Assembly (NCBI RefSeq): GCF_015594925.2
Contig: NZ_CP087590.1
Coordinates: 3,162,001 to 3,226,000, forward strand
Direction: 5' to 3'
Source: Vibrio sp. VB16
GTDB taxonomy: Bacteria; Pseudomonadota; Gammaproteobacteria; Enterobacterales; Vibrionaceae
Length of the DNA: 64,000 nt
Positions within the stretch are counted from its first letter, which is position 1, and every line of letters starts with the position of its first letter. Of the stretch, positions 1-8,115 are shown piece after piece. The notes beneath the pieces are model-generated. The model was not told where the DNA came from. It did not search any database and saw only the letters and a program-made list of their open reading frames with translations. The position numbers and the translations under genes are program-made.

Positions 1-1589
1 TGGATGTAGATAAGATCTACAAAGCCGCAGAAATGCTCGCCAAGCCAGTCAATGGAGTAAGACCAAAAGCCTCTATCGGTATAGAAAAAGGCTTCTACTG
101 GTCAAACAATACCGGCAATACCAACGCCATTTCTTCTCTCGCTACCGTGATTGGTACTGGTGGACGCGAAGGCAGAGTCATCGGTCGATTTGGTGGTCAC
201 CAGCGAGGCGGGCAATCTGGTGGTAAATTACCGCGAAATAAGTCGCCTGAAAAAGTGCCAGGCAGACGTCGTCGTGCTATCGATACTGACCGCTACACCT
301 ACTCTGGTCATACACGTTTTGCACATGTTATTGGTACAACATGGATTCAGGCGATGTGTGGTAGCCAAGGACTTCAGAAGAAGTTTTGGGAGCTAACGGT
401 CGCTAACCCGCATCAGGTTTACTCACATGACAAACAGGAGATCATCGATACTCTGAAAAAGCGAGCCGATTCTGGTGGCATGGTAGTGATCAACCAAGAT
501 ATCTACCTACGTGACCCCATCGGTGCCAAATTTGCCGATATTGTATTTCCAGCCGCGACGTGGGGTGAAGTTGACTTTATGCGCGCCAATGGTGAGCGCC
601 GTCTTCGCCTTTATCAAAGGTTTGCAGATGCGCCGGGACATGCAAAGCCAGATTGGTGGATCATATCTCAACTTGCCACGCGAATGGGATACGACGGCTT
701 TGATTGGAACAACTCAAACGATGTAGCCGAAGAAGCCTCTCGCTTTAGTCGTGGTAGCCGTAAAGATTTCCATATGATCAAAGTTGCCGCTCATGCCGAA
801 GGGAAAACCTTACATGAGAAGCTACGTGAATACGGAACGGACGGAATACAGGGGCCGGTTTTCTACAACTATGATACGAAAGAACTTGTTGGTACAAAGC
901 GACTGCATGATACCGAAATGTCGATGGAATCTTTAGCAGAAAAGGGCTTAACCAATGGTCCACAAGGTGCGAATGTACTGAAAAAGCAATTAACGGCTTT
1001 CAACAGTCAAACCGGTAAAGTGAACCTACAGAAACACCCTTGGGAGCTGTTTAGCGATTTCTACGCTTGGTTACAACCAAAAGAAGAAGAACTCTGGTTC
1101 TCTAACGGGCGGATCAATGAGATCTGGCAGTCCGGCTTCGATGATGTGGAAAGGCGTGCATATGTGATGCAACGTTGGCCTGAAAATTGGGTTGAAATTC
1201 ATCCTGATGATGCCGCAAAACGTGGTATTGAGTCTGGCGATCAGGTGATGATGTATTCAAACCGAGTCGCAAACTTTAAAGACACGATTCTTGGTGTTCA
1301 TGGCAATGACTTCCAGTTTAGTAAACTGATGGAAAATGGTCATATTCAGCTTGATAAAGCCGCCGTAACCGCCGTTGCGATAGTGACCCCCGCCGTGAAG
1401 AAAGGTGTGTTATACGCCAATATGATTGACATGCGTCAACCGTCAAATGCTTTGACGACGCGTGTTGTCGACCAAATTAGTGGTAACTACAACTATAAAA
1501 TGGGCGTCGCTAATATTAAGAAACTAGGAGAATCTAAGTACAAGAGTGAGTTCCGCGCATTCTCATTTGCACCACGTAATATTGTGTAA
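1..1589 (+). CDS. AioA/IdrA-type molybdopterin oxidoreductase large subunit, 5'-truncated
   Basis: The frame is open from base 3, so the gene begins before the window and about 528 C-terminal residues are seen. The sequence fits the large molybdopterin subunit of the arsenite oxidase group of the DMSO reductase family. Typical segments are GTGGREGRVIGRFGGHQ near the start, FPAATWGEVDF followed by NGERRLRLYQRF in the middle, and ELWFSNGRINEIWQSGFDD before the C-terminal cofactor-binding domain. In the family this subunit works in the periplasm with a Rieske subunit. The substrate could be arsenite or, as in the related IdrA clade of marine bacteria, iodate; the fragment alone does not decide. 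A cytochrome c gene follows 149 bp downstream, as in many aio operons. The Rieske gene would have to lie upstream, outside the window. Confidence 0.82.
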   Translation, partial: DVDKIYKAAEMLAKPVNGVRPKASIGIEKGFYWSNNTGNTNAISSLATVIGTGGREGRVIGRFGGHQRGGQSGGKLPRNKSPEKVPGRRRRAIDTDRYTYSGHTRFAHVIGTTWIQAMCGSQGLQKKFWELTVANPHQVYSHDKQEIIDTLKKRADSGGMVVINQDIYLRDPIGAKFADIVFPAATWGEVDFMRANGERRLRLYQRFADAPGHAKPDWWIISQLATRMGYDGFDWNNSNDVAEEASRFSRGSRKDFHMIKVAAHAEGKTLHEKLREYGTDGIQGPVFYNYDTKELVGTKRLHDTEMSMESLAEKGLTNGPQGANVLKKQLTAFNSQTGKVNLQKHPWELFSDFYAWLQPKEEELWFSNGRINEIWQSGFDDVERRAYVMQRWPENWVEIHPDDAAKRGIESGDQVMMYSNRVANFKDTILGVHGNDFQFSKLMENGHIQLDKAAVTAVAIVTPAVKKGVLYANMIDMRQPSNALTTRVVDQISGNYNYKMGVANIKKLGESKYKSEFRAFSFAPRNIV

Positions 1590-1620
1590 GGCGACCGCCA
1601 CCAACGAGTACCATGTCACC

Positions 1621-1647
1621 GTCACCCCCTAAGAACCTGGGGGTGAC
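1621..1647 (+). terminator. Strong intercistronic hairpin without T-tract
   Basis: A perfect 9-bp GC-rich stem (GTCACCCCC / GGGGGTGAC, loop of 9) lies 31 bp after the oxidoreductase stop codon. No run of T follows, so it may protect the upstream message or dampen read-through into the cytochrome gene rather than terminate fully. Confidence 0.5.
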
Positions 1648-1738
1648 AGTGAACAATTGGATATGATGGGTCGCCAATAATTAATTTCAATCTCCTTGCC
1701 CTCTATTCGTTCAAGGAATTCAATAAAAGGACGTATTT

Positions 1739-2047
1739 ATGTTTAAAAGCAGTGCGCTATTGTGTGCAGGCTTACTATTTGGTTTTGCCTCTACGGCTGT
1801 TGTTGCTGGTGATATTGAAGCCGGGAAAGCAAAATCGGCAACCTGTTTAGCATGTCATGGTGCGAACGGTATTTCGGTCGTTGATCTTTATCCAAACCTT
1901 GCTGGACAAAAGAAAGCCTACTTGGTGAAGCAGATCAAAGCATTTAAGAGTGGGGATCGTAAAGACCCGACAATGACAGCGATGGTCGCCGCACTCAACG
2001 ATGCAGATATCGAGAATCTAGCGGAATACTATTCCAGTATGAAATAA
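1739..2047 (+). CDS. Small periplasmic c-type cytochrome (class I)
   Basis: The product is 102 residues long. It starts with a Sec signal peptide (residues 1-23, cleavage expected after VVA), so the mature form is about 79 residues. One haem c site, CLACH (Cys36, Cys39, His40), is present. The segment DPTMTAMV (Met79 or Met82) offers the distal haem ligand, as in cytochrome c553/c4-type proteins. A purine-rich ribosome binding site (AAAGGA) precedes the ATG. Lying directly behind the AioA/IdrA-type subunit, it is the likely electron acceptor or donor of that enzyme, linking it to the respiratory chain. The partnership is inferred from position only. Confidence 0.88.
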   Translation: MFKSSALLCAGLLFGFASTAVVAGDIEAGKAKSATCLACHGANGISVVDLYPNLAGQKKAYLVKQIKAFKSGDRKDPTMTAMVAALNDADIENLAEYYSSMK

Positions 2048-2193
2048 CATCAAATGACAGAAAGTGTTCAGTATGAGCGCTTCCTGTTTTTCATCAAGAG
2101 CATTCTAATTTCACACTTGGAAAGATTTCATTTAGATATAACCCAATCAAATATGATAGCATTCTATAAGATAAGTCATATATTAAAAGAATT

Positions 2194-2562
2194 ATGGATC
2201 AGCAATCAGAAGCACAAAGAAGAAAATACTTTCGTCTTAGATACCCAAAGAGCGAACGACCAAGAGCAAAAATTCTTGATCGAGACTTTTACATCTGTGA
2301 AATATCTGAGCAAGGAACACGTATTCTGTTTACTAATTCACACCCTGTCTCACGTGGTGTCATCATTAAGGGAACCATTCGTTTTCATGATGGCGTAGAG
2401 ATCCCTATTGAAGGACGTGTTTTAAGACTTGATGATAACGAATTAATTGCTAATCTTACAAAAGGTCCCGATCTAAAACGTATGACAGCAGAACAAATTT
2501 ACCTTCGTAAAAAGTATCCCGGACTATTTTCTAAAACAAAAGATTTTTCTTTTGTAAGATAA
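2194..2562 (+). CDS. PilZ-domain protein
   Basis: This 122-residue soluble protein is almost entirely one PilZ domain, the common c-di-GMP receptor fold. The N-terminal arginine motif is visible as RRKYFRLR (Arg10 and Arg14 give RxxxR). The second part of the binding site, usually (D/N)xSxxG, appears as EISEQG at residues 36-41, so the first acidic/amide position is Glu. Beta-strand-rich sequence follows. It has no attached output domain and would act by binding a partner. The start is set by the ATG directly before the conserved region; its ribosome binding site is weak. Neighbouring genes give no hint of the partner. Confidence 0.8.
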   Translation: MDQQSEAQRRKYFRLRYPKSERPRAKILDRDFYICEISEQGTRILFTNSHPVSRGVIIKGTIRFHDGVEIPIEGRVLRLDDNELIANLTKGPDLKRMTAEQIYLRKKYPGLFSKTKDFSFVR

Positions 2563-2633
2563 TCTTAGTTTCCTCGGTCTGCTGTAATAATTAAACTATT
2601 TAGATTACTTCCTGAGACCGCGAATTTGATCTT

Positions 2634-2687
2634 ATATAGATGAATTACATGGCTGAAAAATTAATGTCATGCACTGTTCATCTATAT
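2634..2687. repeat. 11-bp inverted repeat upstream of the acyltransferase gene
   Basis: ATATAGATGAA at 2634-2644 is perfectly inverted as TTCATCTATAT at 2677-2687, about 75 bp before the next start codon. It could form a stem in the 5' leader or be a regulator site. Its function is unknown. Confidence 0.4.
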
Positions 2688-2762
2688 CTAACCTTTAAGT
2701 CGCATAAATGAAACCTAGTATTCATAAAATCTCAGAAAGTTAACCCGTATTCTGAGGTAATT

Positions 2763-4544
2763 ATGCAAGCAGTCCAGCAACTAACAAGCCCGTTTCGTCT
2801 CCCACGTAAAACCCCTTTTGGTCTGGGTGAGTCTCTTGCTGAGTGGGCCACAGGACTAAGTACATTAAACAAAATTTATGCTCAACGTCCTGTCGGTTGT
2901 AATACTCAAGAATTTTTACGTTTCGCACTCGACGAGCTCGGTATTGATTACAAAGTGATGCGAGGTTCACTCAGTAATGTACCGTCATCTGGTGCGACCG
3001 TAGTCGTTGCAAACCATCCTTTAGGTTGCGTAGAAGGGGTTATATTAGCCGAGTTGCTACTCTCAATACGTAATGATGTTCAAGTCCTAGCTAATCAATA
3101 CCTTAAAACCGTTCCCGAACTAGACGAACTATTTATAGGCGTCGATGTTTTTGAAACACAAGACGCAAAACGTTCCAATATGCGAGCACTTCGCTCAGCC
3201 AATAAACATCTCGCCAATGGCGGATTATTGTTGATGTTCCCGGCGGGTGAAGTTTCCCAATTGGTTGATAGTAAAAAAGGCAAGCTTGAAGACAAAGAGT
3301 GGAGTCGTTCTGTAAGTTCACTTATACGGAAAAACAGAGCCGTTACTGTACCCATGTTTATTAATGGCCAAAACTCCAAGCGTTTTTATATGGCTGGTAA
3401 AATCCATCCTTTGCTAAGAACATTGATGTTAGGTAGAGAACTACTGAATAAAAAAGAAGAGGTCATCGCCATCGCAATAGGCGATGTTATCAAGTACAAA
3501 GAAGTGAATAACCTTGATGACAAAAAGTTAGTTAATTATCTTAGACTCAATACTTACCTATTGAATAGAAACATTCAGTCTAAGAATGAAGCGGCACCAG
3601 ACTTAGATGGCAGCATGCCCGTCGCCGATGCTTTACCCTACGAAGCGATTCAATTGGATTTAAATAACCTGCCAGAAGAAGCACACCTACTCACCAATAA
3701 AGAATTTGACGTTTACTGTACCAGAGCACAAAATATTCCTAGCTTAATGCACGAGATTGGGCGACTACGTGAACTGAATTTTCGCCAAGTCGGTGAAGGG
3801 ACTGGTTTAGATCTTGATCTGGATAAGTTTGATGAAAAATACCTCCAACTTTTTGTTTGGGACAGAGAACAGCGCCGGCTTGTTGGGGCGTATCGCTTAG
3901 GCTTGGTTGATGAAGTTACTCTCCATAAGGGTGTCAATGGTCTTTATTCCACAACCCTATTCCACTATGACCAGCGATTTTTAGACAGAATGAACCAAGG
4001 CAAAGCTATTGAAATGGGACGTTCTGTTATTGCTCAAGAGTATCAACGAAGCATGAGTGCTCTTCTTCTGCTTTGGAAAGGTATTGCTACGTACGTTCAA
4101 CGTAACCCTCAGTATACGCACTTGTTCGGACCCGTTAGCATCAGTAATGACTACAGCCATGAAACACGCCAATTATTGGCAGAAACCATGACGCTACATC
4201 ATTACGATATAGAAAGTGCGAAATGCGTAAAGGCATCTAATCCTTTAAAGAGTCAAGGGGCTACTTGGAATACCAGTTTGCTTACTGCGCTTGGCGATCT
4301 ACAACTGCTTTCAAGGGTTATTGCCCGTATGGATGCAGGCAAAGGCGTCCCTGTCTTACTGAGGCAGTACTTGGGTTTAAATGGTAAGTTGGTATGCTTT
4401 AATGTTGATCCCGCCTTCAACGACGCACTTGATGGGCTTATTGTGGTCGACTTACGTAAAGTGCCGAAGAAAACCTTAGGCCGTTATATGGGCTTTAACG
4501 AAAGTGAACACTACCTATCTTCACATGGTGTAAACGTAGAATAA
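2763..4544 (+). CDS. olsF: Bifunctional acyltransferase, OlsF-like (ornithine lipid synthesis candidate)
   Basis: The protein has 593 residues and two parts. Residues about 60-270 form a lysophospholipid-acyltransferase-type domain with the motif NHPLGCVEG (His85; the usual acidic residue is Glu91) and FPAGEVS further on. Residues about 310-510 resemble the GNAT-like OlsB/hemolysin acyltransferase domain, with RELNFRQVGEGTG and EMGRSVIAQEYQ. This order, O-acyltransferase then N-acyltransferase, is that of OlsF, which makes ornithine lipids from ornithine in one polypeptide and is known from gammaproteobacteria. Such lipids often replace phospholipids under phosphate limitation, but no clear PHO box was noticed here. 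If it is not OlsF, it is still an acyltransferase acting on membrane lipids. Confidence 0.72.
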   Translation: MQAVQQLTSPFRLPRKTPFGLGESLAEWATGLSTLNKIYAQRPVGCNTQEFLRFALDELGIDYKVMRGSLSNVPSSGATVVVANHPLGCVEGVILAELLLSIRNDVQVLANQYLKTVPELDELFIGVDVFETQDAKRSNMRALRSANKHLANGGLLLMFPAGEVSQLVDSKKGKLEDKEWSRSVSSLIRKNRAVTVPMFINGQNSKRFYMAGKIHPLLRTLMLGRELLNKKEEVIAIAIGDVIKYKEVNNLDDKKLVNYLRLNTYLLNRNIQSKNEAAPDLDGSMPVADALPYEAIQLDLNNLPEEAHLLTNKEFDVYCTRAQNIPSLMHEIGRLRELNFRQVGEGTGLDLDLDKFDEKYLQLFVWDREQRRLVGAYRLGLVDEVTLHKGVNGLYSTTLFHYDQRFLDRMNQGKAIEMGRSVIAQEYQRSMSALLLLWKGIATYVQRNPQYTHLFGPVSISNDYSHETRQLLAETMTLHHYDIESAKCVKASNPLKSQGATWNTSLLTALGDLQLLSRVIARMDAGKGVPVLLRQYLGLNGKLVCFNVDPAFNDALDGLIVVDLRKVPKKTLGRYMGFNESEHYLSSHGVNVE

Positions 4545-4558
4545 TCTAATCTCATGAT

Positions 4559-4580
4559 TATCCCCACAAAGGTGGGGATA
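4559..4580 (+). terminator. Hairpin between convergent genes
   Basis: ATCCCCAC-AAAG-GTGGGGAT forms a perfect 8-bp stem 15 bp after the acyltransferase stop codon and before the end of the convergent regulator gene. There is only a mixed T/C-rich stretch downstream, so it is a moderate terminator candidate. Confidence 0.5.
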
Positions 4581-4619
4581 GACCTATTCAACTATTCTTC
4601 TTTTCATTACCTTGCTCTA

Positions 4620-5231
4620 CTAGTGCATGATTGTACTTAGCGTCATATTTTGTATGTTCATAATCTGAATCACTGAATCGGCATTGTATTTAGTTAAAAT
4701 TCGCGTTTTATAAGTACTGATCGTCTTTGCACTTAATGATAACAATTCTGAAATTTTTTGATTCGAATAACCTTTCAACAAATAGCTAAAAACAACTGAT
4801 TCTCGCTTTGAGAGTGTCACTGTTTCTTTCTCTTGGTTTAGATCTTCTTTAAAAACTGAATAACCTTTAGACACTGCCAAAATCGCATCTTTAATCATCT
4901 CTGTACTTTCTGTTTTTGAAATAAAACCGTTCGCGCCGACCAATTTTGCCGTTTGGCTCACCATTGAATGATCATCATTGGAGATAAAAAGCACTTTGCC
5001 AAAGAAGTCTCCCGCTTTAGCTCGTCGTACAAAATCAAAACTGCTCGATGTTTTCAATTCTGTATCGAGAATAATACCGTCAATGTCGTTTTCTCTGACG
5101 ATCTGCATTCCACGTTGTGCATTGTCCGAGACAAACACGTTAATCTGTTGAAATATTTTTTCAACCAAAGTCGTTAACGCTTCACAAACCAACGGGGAGG
5201 TTCCCATAATTAAAACATTCTTCGAGTTCAT
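4620..5231 (-). CDS. LuxR/NarL-type response regulator with degenerate receiver
   Basis: The protein has 203 residues: an N-terminal receiver-like domain (about 1-120) and a C-terminal LuxR-type helix-turn-helix (about 137-195, starting LSKRESVVFSYLLKGYSNQKI). The phospho-acceptor position Asp56 (GIILDTE) and the conserved Lys106 (FISKTES) are present. The acidic pair that normally binds Mg after the first strand is replaced by MGTS at residues 9-12. Classical phosphorylation is therefore doubtful, and ligand or partner control is possible, as in VpsT/CsgD-like regulators. No histidine kinase gene lies nearby. A LysR gene lies upstream on the same strand, 159 bp away. Targets are unknown. Confidence 0.8.
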   Translation of the reverse strand: MNSKNVLIMGTSPLVCEALTTLVEKIFQQINVFVSDNAQRGMQIVRENDIDGIILDTELKTSSSFDFVRRAKAGDFFGKVLFISNDDHSMVSQTAKLVGANGFISKTESTEMIKDAILAVSKGYSVFKEDLNQEKETVTLSKRESVVFSYLLKGYSNQKISELLSLSAKTISTYKTRILTKYNADSVIQIMNIQNMTLSTIMH

Positions 5232-5390
5232 ATCATCTTCTCTCTATTATTTATAGTTTTGAGAAATCCATGCTCACTCACCTCCTATAGGAGCAATGTA
5301 CGGTATAATTTTTGGAATGTCTGGAAGGTCATTCTTTCCACAAAGGAAAGTAGGAAAAAGGAGGAGGGAAAGTTATTGAAGGAGTCGTTA

Positions 5391-6344
5391 TTAGCTTTTC
5401 GGGTTTAATGTATCTAGAAGTATCGTTTTCACTTGATCATAAAAATGATTGCCTCGATTTCCCACATACTCATATAGTGATAATTCAAGTATGATCAACT
5501 CTTTATACTCCCCAAAGGTGTTTGGATTAACGATATGAACCTCGCTATTGATATTCTGCTTAAATTTATCAATTTGATAAGAAAATAAGCCGATAGCACA
5601 ACGGGTTGATTTGGAACTATTCAACATAATATTATTCGCATAATCGATATTCTCTATTTCGGTTAAATCTTTGTTGTTAAAAGGTATGTGATAATAATCA
5701 AGCTGTTCTTTGATAGGCATTCTATTTGAATTCCATCCCGGAACATGTTGTTTCAACACACGGAATTGAATACAATCTTCCCAACTCGCGACCTTATGCT
5801 CGTTTGGTATGACTAGATTATAATAGGTTTCAAATATCTGGGTTTGGTAACACAATTTTGAGCCATTTTCGAGCGATGGACCAACAGCGAAGTCAACGTC
5901 CTTTGAAGAAATTTTATCAGGCGTATTACTATTCCAACTGACAATATTAAACCTAACATCTGGAAAAAATCGGCTCAACTGAGAATAAAGCACATTACCA
6001 AACAGACTAATATCAACAGGCAATAAGCTGATGACCACATGCCGATCAGTCTCAAATGTGTTTTCAATCGCTTCTTCAATGACGGCATCAAGCCCAGCGA
6101 GTTTTATTTCAATTTTGGGCGCAATCCATTCTGTAAATGCAGTTGGTTCAAGGCCACCACTGTGACGAACAAATAGTGGGTCATTAAAACCTTCCCTTAA
6201 CTTGCCCAACATTTTGCTTACTGCACTATCAGTACACTTCAATTGTTTGGCCACTATAGATAAGCTTTTGTGTTTGTAAATTAATAAATAGACATGTAAT
6301 AGATTATAATCAACCTTCTTTACTGCATCTGACATTTCAACCAT
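5391..6344 (-). CDS. LysR-family transcriptional regulator
   Basis: This 317-residue protein has an N-terminal winged helix-turn-helix (about residues 10-70; SIVAKQLKCTDSAVSKMLGKLREGFNDPLFVR) and a C-terminal substrate-binding-like effector domain. An internal ATG at 6332 (MSDAVKK) is an alternative start. It is transcribed divergently from yjjI-yjjW with a 236-bp gap between them, the usual LysR arrangement, so it is a candidate regulator of that glycyl-radical enzyme operon. The recognition helix sequence TDSAVSKMLGKL is typical of the NodD/LeuO-like branch. The effector is unknown. Confidence 0.82.
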   Translation of the reverse strand: MVEMSDAVKKVDYNLLHVYLLIYKHKSLSIVAKQLKCTDSAVSKMLGKLREGFNDPLFVRHSGGLEPTAFTEWIAPKIEIKLAGLDAVIEEAIENTFETDRHVVISLLPVDISLFGNVLYSQLSRFFPDVRFNIVSWNSNTPDKISSKDVDFAVGPSLENGSKLCYQTQIFETYYNLVIPNEHKVASWEDCIQFRVLKQHVPGWNSNRMPIKEQLDYYHIPFNNKDLTEIENIDYANNIMLNSSKSTRCAIGLFSYQIDKFKQNINSEVHIVNPNTFGEYKELIILELSLYEYVGNRGNHFYDQVKTILLDTLNPKS

Positions 6345-6580
6345 CTCTTTACTTTTAACATCGATATAACAATGACCTACAATTTATATAAACGCAGACG
6401 TTATGCAATATCTAAATTATAGGTGGCTCGTCAACTTGATGTACAAAATACTTCAGTAATGACTTCAACCCACCACTTTTTCAAAATGTGATGAGTGTGC
6501 CTTCGCCTTTCCATATTACATTAGTTGAATCGCCTGCTTGTGAGATATAGTTAGATTAGTTTATATATCAGGGCATTTCC

Positions 6581-8107
6581 ATGAATCAAGAACGCATTTT
6601 AAGCATCGTCACCGATGCCAATCTTTCTCCTAAACAAAAGACCCATCTATTAGCATTGGAAGCGGAAGGTAGCCTTGCCTATGTACCTTTGTCAGCACAA
6701 GCACAGTTAGCACTTGATGATGGTATTCTATGCGACATGTTTGAAGGCAATGCGCCATTTAAACCAAGATATGTCTTACCTGACTATGGCATGTTCCTTA
6801 AACAAGGTTCTCGTTATCTAGAACTCGAACCTGCATCGACTCTAGATGAAGCACTTAATCTGCTGACGATCATCTATCATCATGTGCCATCGGTTACTTC
6901 GATTCCTGTCTATTTAGGTCAGCTCGACGAGATATTACTCCCGTATGTGAATGAATTATCAGAACAGCAAATTTATCAAAAAATTAAGCTTTTCTGGATC
7001 ATGCTAGATAGAACGTTACCTGATGCCTTTATGCATGCGAATATCGGCCCAACGGACAACGTCATATGTAGAACCATCTTAAAAGTCGATGCTGAACTCA
7101 AACAGATAGCACCAAACCTCACCTTTATGCACGATCCTGCGATGACACCGGATAGCTTACTTCGTCAAGCTACCGCAAATATTTGTGAATGCAGCAAACC
7201 ACATGTTGCCAACTACCCTATGCATGCTGACTTTTACGGTGATAAACGATTTGGCATCGTGAGTTGCTATAATTCACTCCCCCTAGCTGGCGGCGCAAAT
7301 ACACTCGTACGAATGAATTTAAAAGAAGTCGCGGCTCGTTCTAAAGATAGAGAAGATTTTCTCTCTATTGTATTGCCTGAGTATTGTCAGGTTATGTTTG
7401 AGATCATTGAAGCTCGTAGTGCCTTTTTACACGAAAAATCCAACTTCTTTGACAGTTTTTTAGTCAAAGAAAAGCTCATTGATGAGGATAGATTTGCGCC
7501 GATGTTCGGCATCTTTGCCATGGCAGAAACGGTAAAAATCTTATTAGACAAAGAAGGGATTAACGCGGAATACGGCCATGATGACATAGCGAACGAACTT
7601 AGCTATACGATCTCTGAGACCTTGGCCAAAATCGTTGAATCGACACCAGTAAAATATGGCTATCACGGACGTGCGCTTCTTCACGCTCAGGCAGGCATTA
7701 GCTTAGATACCGGAGCCACTCCCGCAACTCGAATTTCCTATGGTTATGAACCCGATCCAATCACCCATATCAAGGCAACCGTCGGCCATCATAAATTTTA
7801 TCCTTCTGGTATTAGCGATATCCTCACTATAGATGAAACCGTAAAATCGAACCCTGAAGCTATGTACAATTTATGTAAAGGTGCACTAGAGTTAGGGATG
7901 CGAGAGTTTACTGCAAATGTATTTTCCAATGATTTGGTTCGAATTACTGGCTATATGGTTAAGATGTCAGATATAGCAAAATACAAGCAACAAGGATCTC
8001 GAACCAATACCACCTTCTTGGGTTCAGAAGCCGCCGACAACACTGAAATGCTGAATCGCAAACCTAGAGTGCTCAGTGCTGAAATGAACCCGATTTATCA
8101 AAAATAG
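6581..8107 (+). CDS. yjjI: YjjI-family glycyl-radical enzyme
   Basis: The protein has 508 residues, close to E. coli YjjI. A cysteine in SCYNSLPLAGG (Cys229) is the candidate thiyl-radical residue. The C-terminal motif RITGYMV carries the candidate radical glycine (Gly457), matching the glycyl-radical signature R-V-x-G-(FWY). Family members are uncharacterised glycyl-radical enzymes working under anaerobic conditions; the substrate is unknown. The activase gene yjjW starts 8 bp downstream, so the two form an operon. The ATG at 6581 follows a weak ribosome binding site (CAGGGCA). A divergent LysR gene upstream may control it. The function is assigned by family only. Confidence 0.87.
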   Translation: MNQERILSIVTDANLSPKQKTHLLALEAEGSLAYVPLSAQAQLALDDGILCDMFEGNAPFKPRYVLPDYGMFLKQGSRYLELEPASTLDEALNLLTIIYHHVPSVTSIPVYLGQLDEILLPYVNELSEQQIYQKIKLFWIMLDRTLPDAFMHANIGPTDNVICRTILKVDAELKQIAPNLTFMHDPAMTPDSLLRQATANICECSKPHVANYPMHADFYGDKRFGIVSCYNSLPLAGGANTLVRMNLKEVAARSKDREDFLSIVLPEYCQVMFEIIEARSAFLHEKSNFFDSFLVKEKLIDEDRFAPMFGIFAMAETVKILLDKEGINAEYGHDDIANELSYTISETLAKIVESTPVKYGYHGRALLHAQAGISLDTGATPATRISYGYEPDPITHIKATVGHHKFYPSGISDILTIDETVKSNPEAMYNLCKGALELGMREFTANVFSNDLVRITGYMVKMSDIAKYKQQGSRTNTTFLGSEAADNTEMLNRKPRVLSAEMNPIYQK

Positions 8108-8115
8108 TCTGAAAA

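Noticed and set aside
2054..2398. 114-codon plus-strand frame after the cytochrome gene
   Set aside because: It overlaps the PilZ gene in another frame, and that gene has clear family motifs.
6345..6580. FNR box upstream of the anaerobic yjjIW operon
   Set aside because: Only a single TTGAT half site was found, without the matching ATCAA at the right distance.
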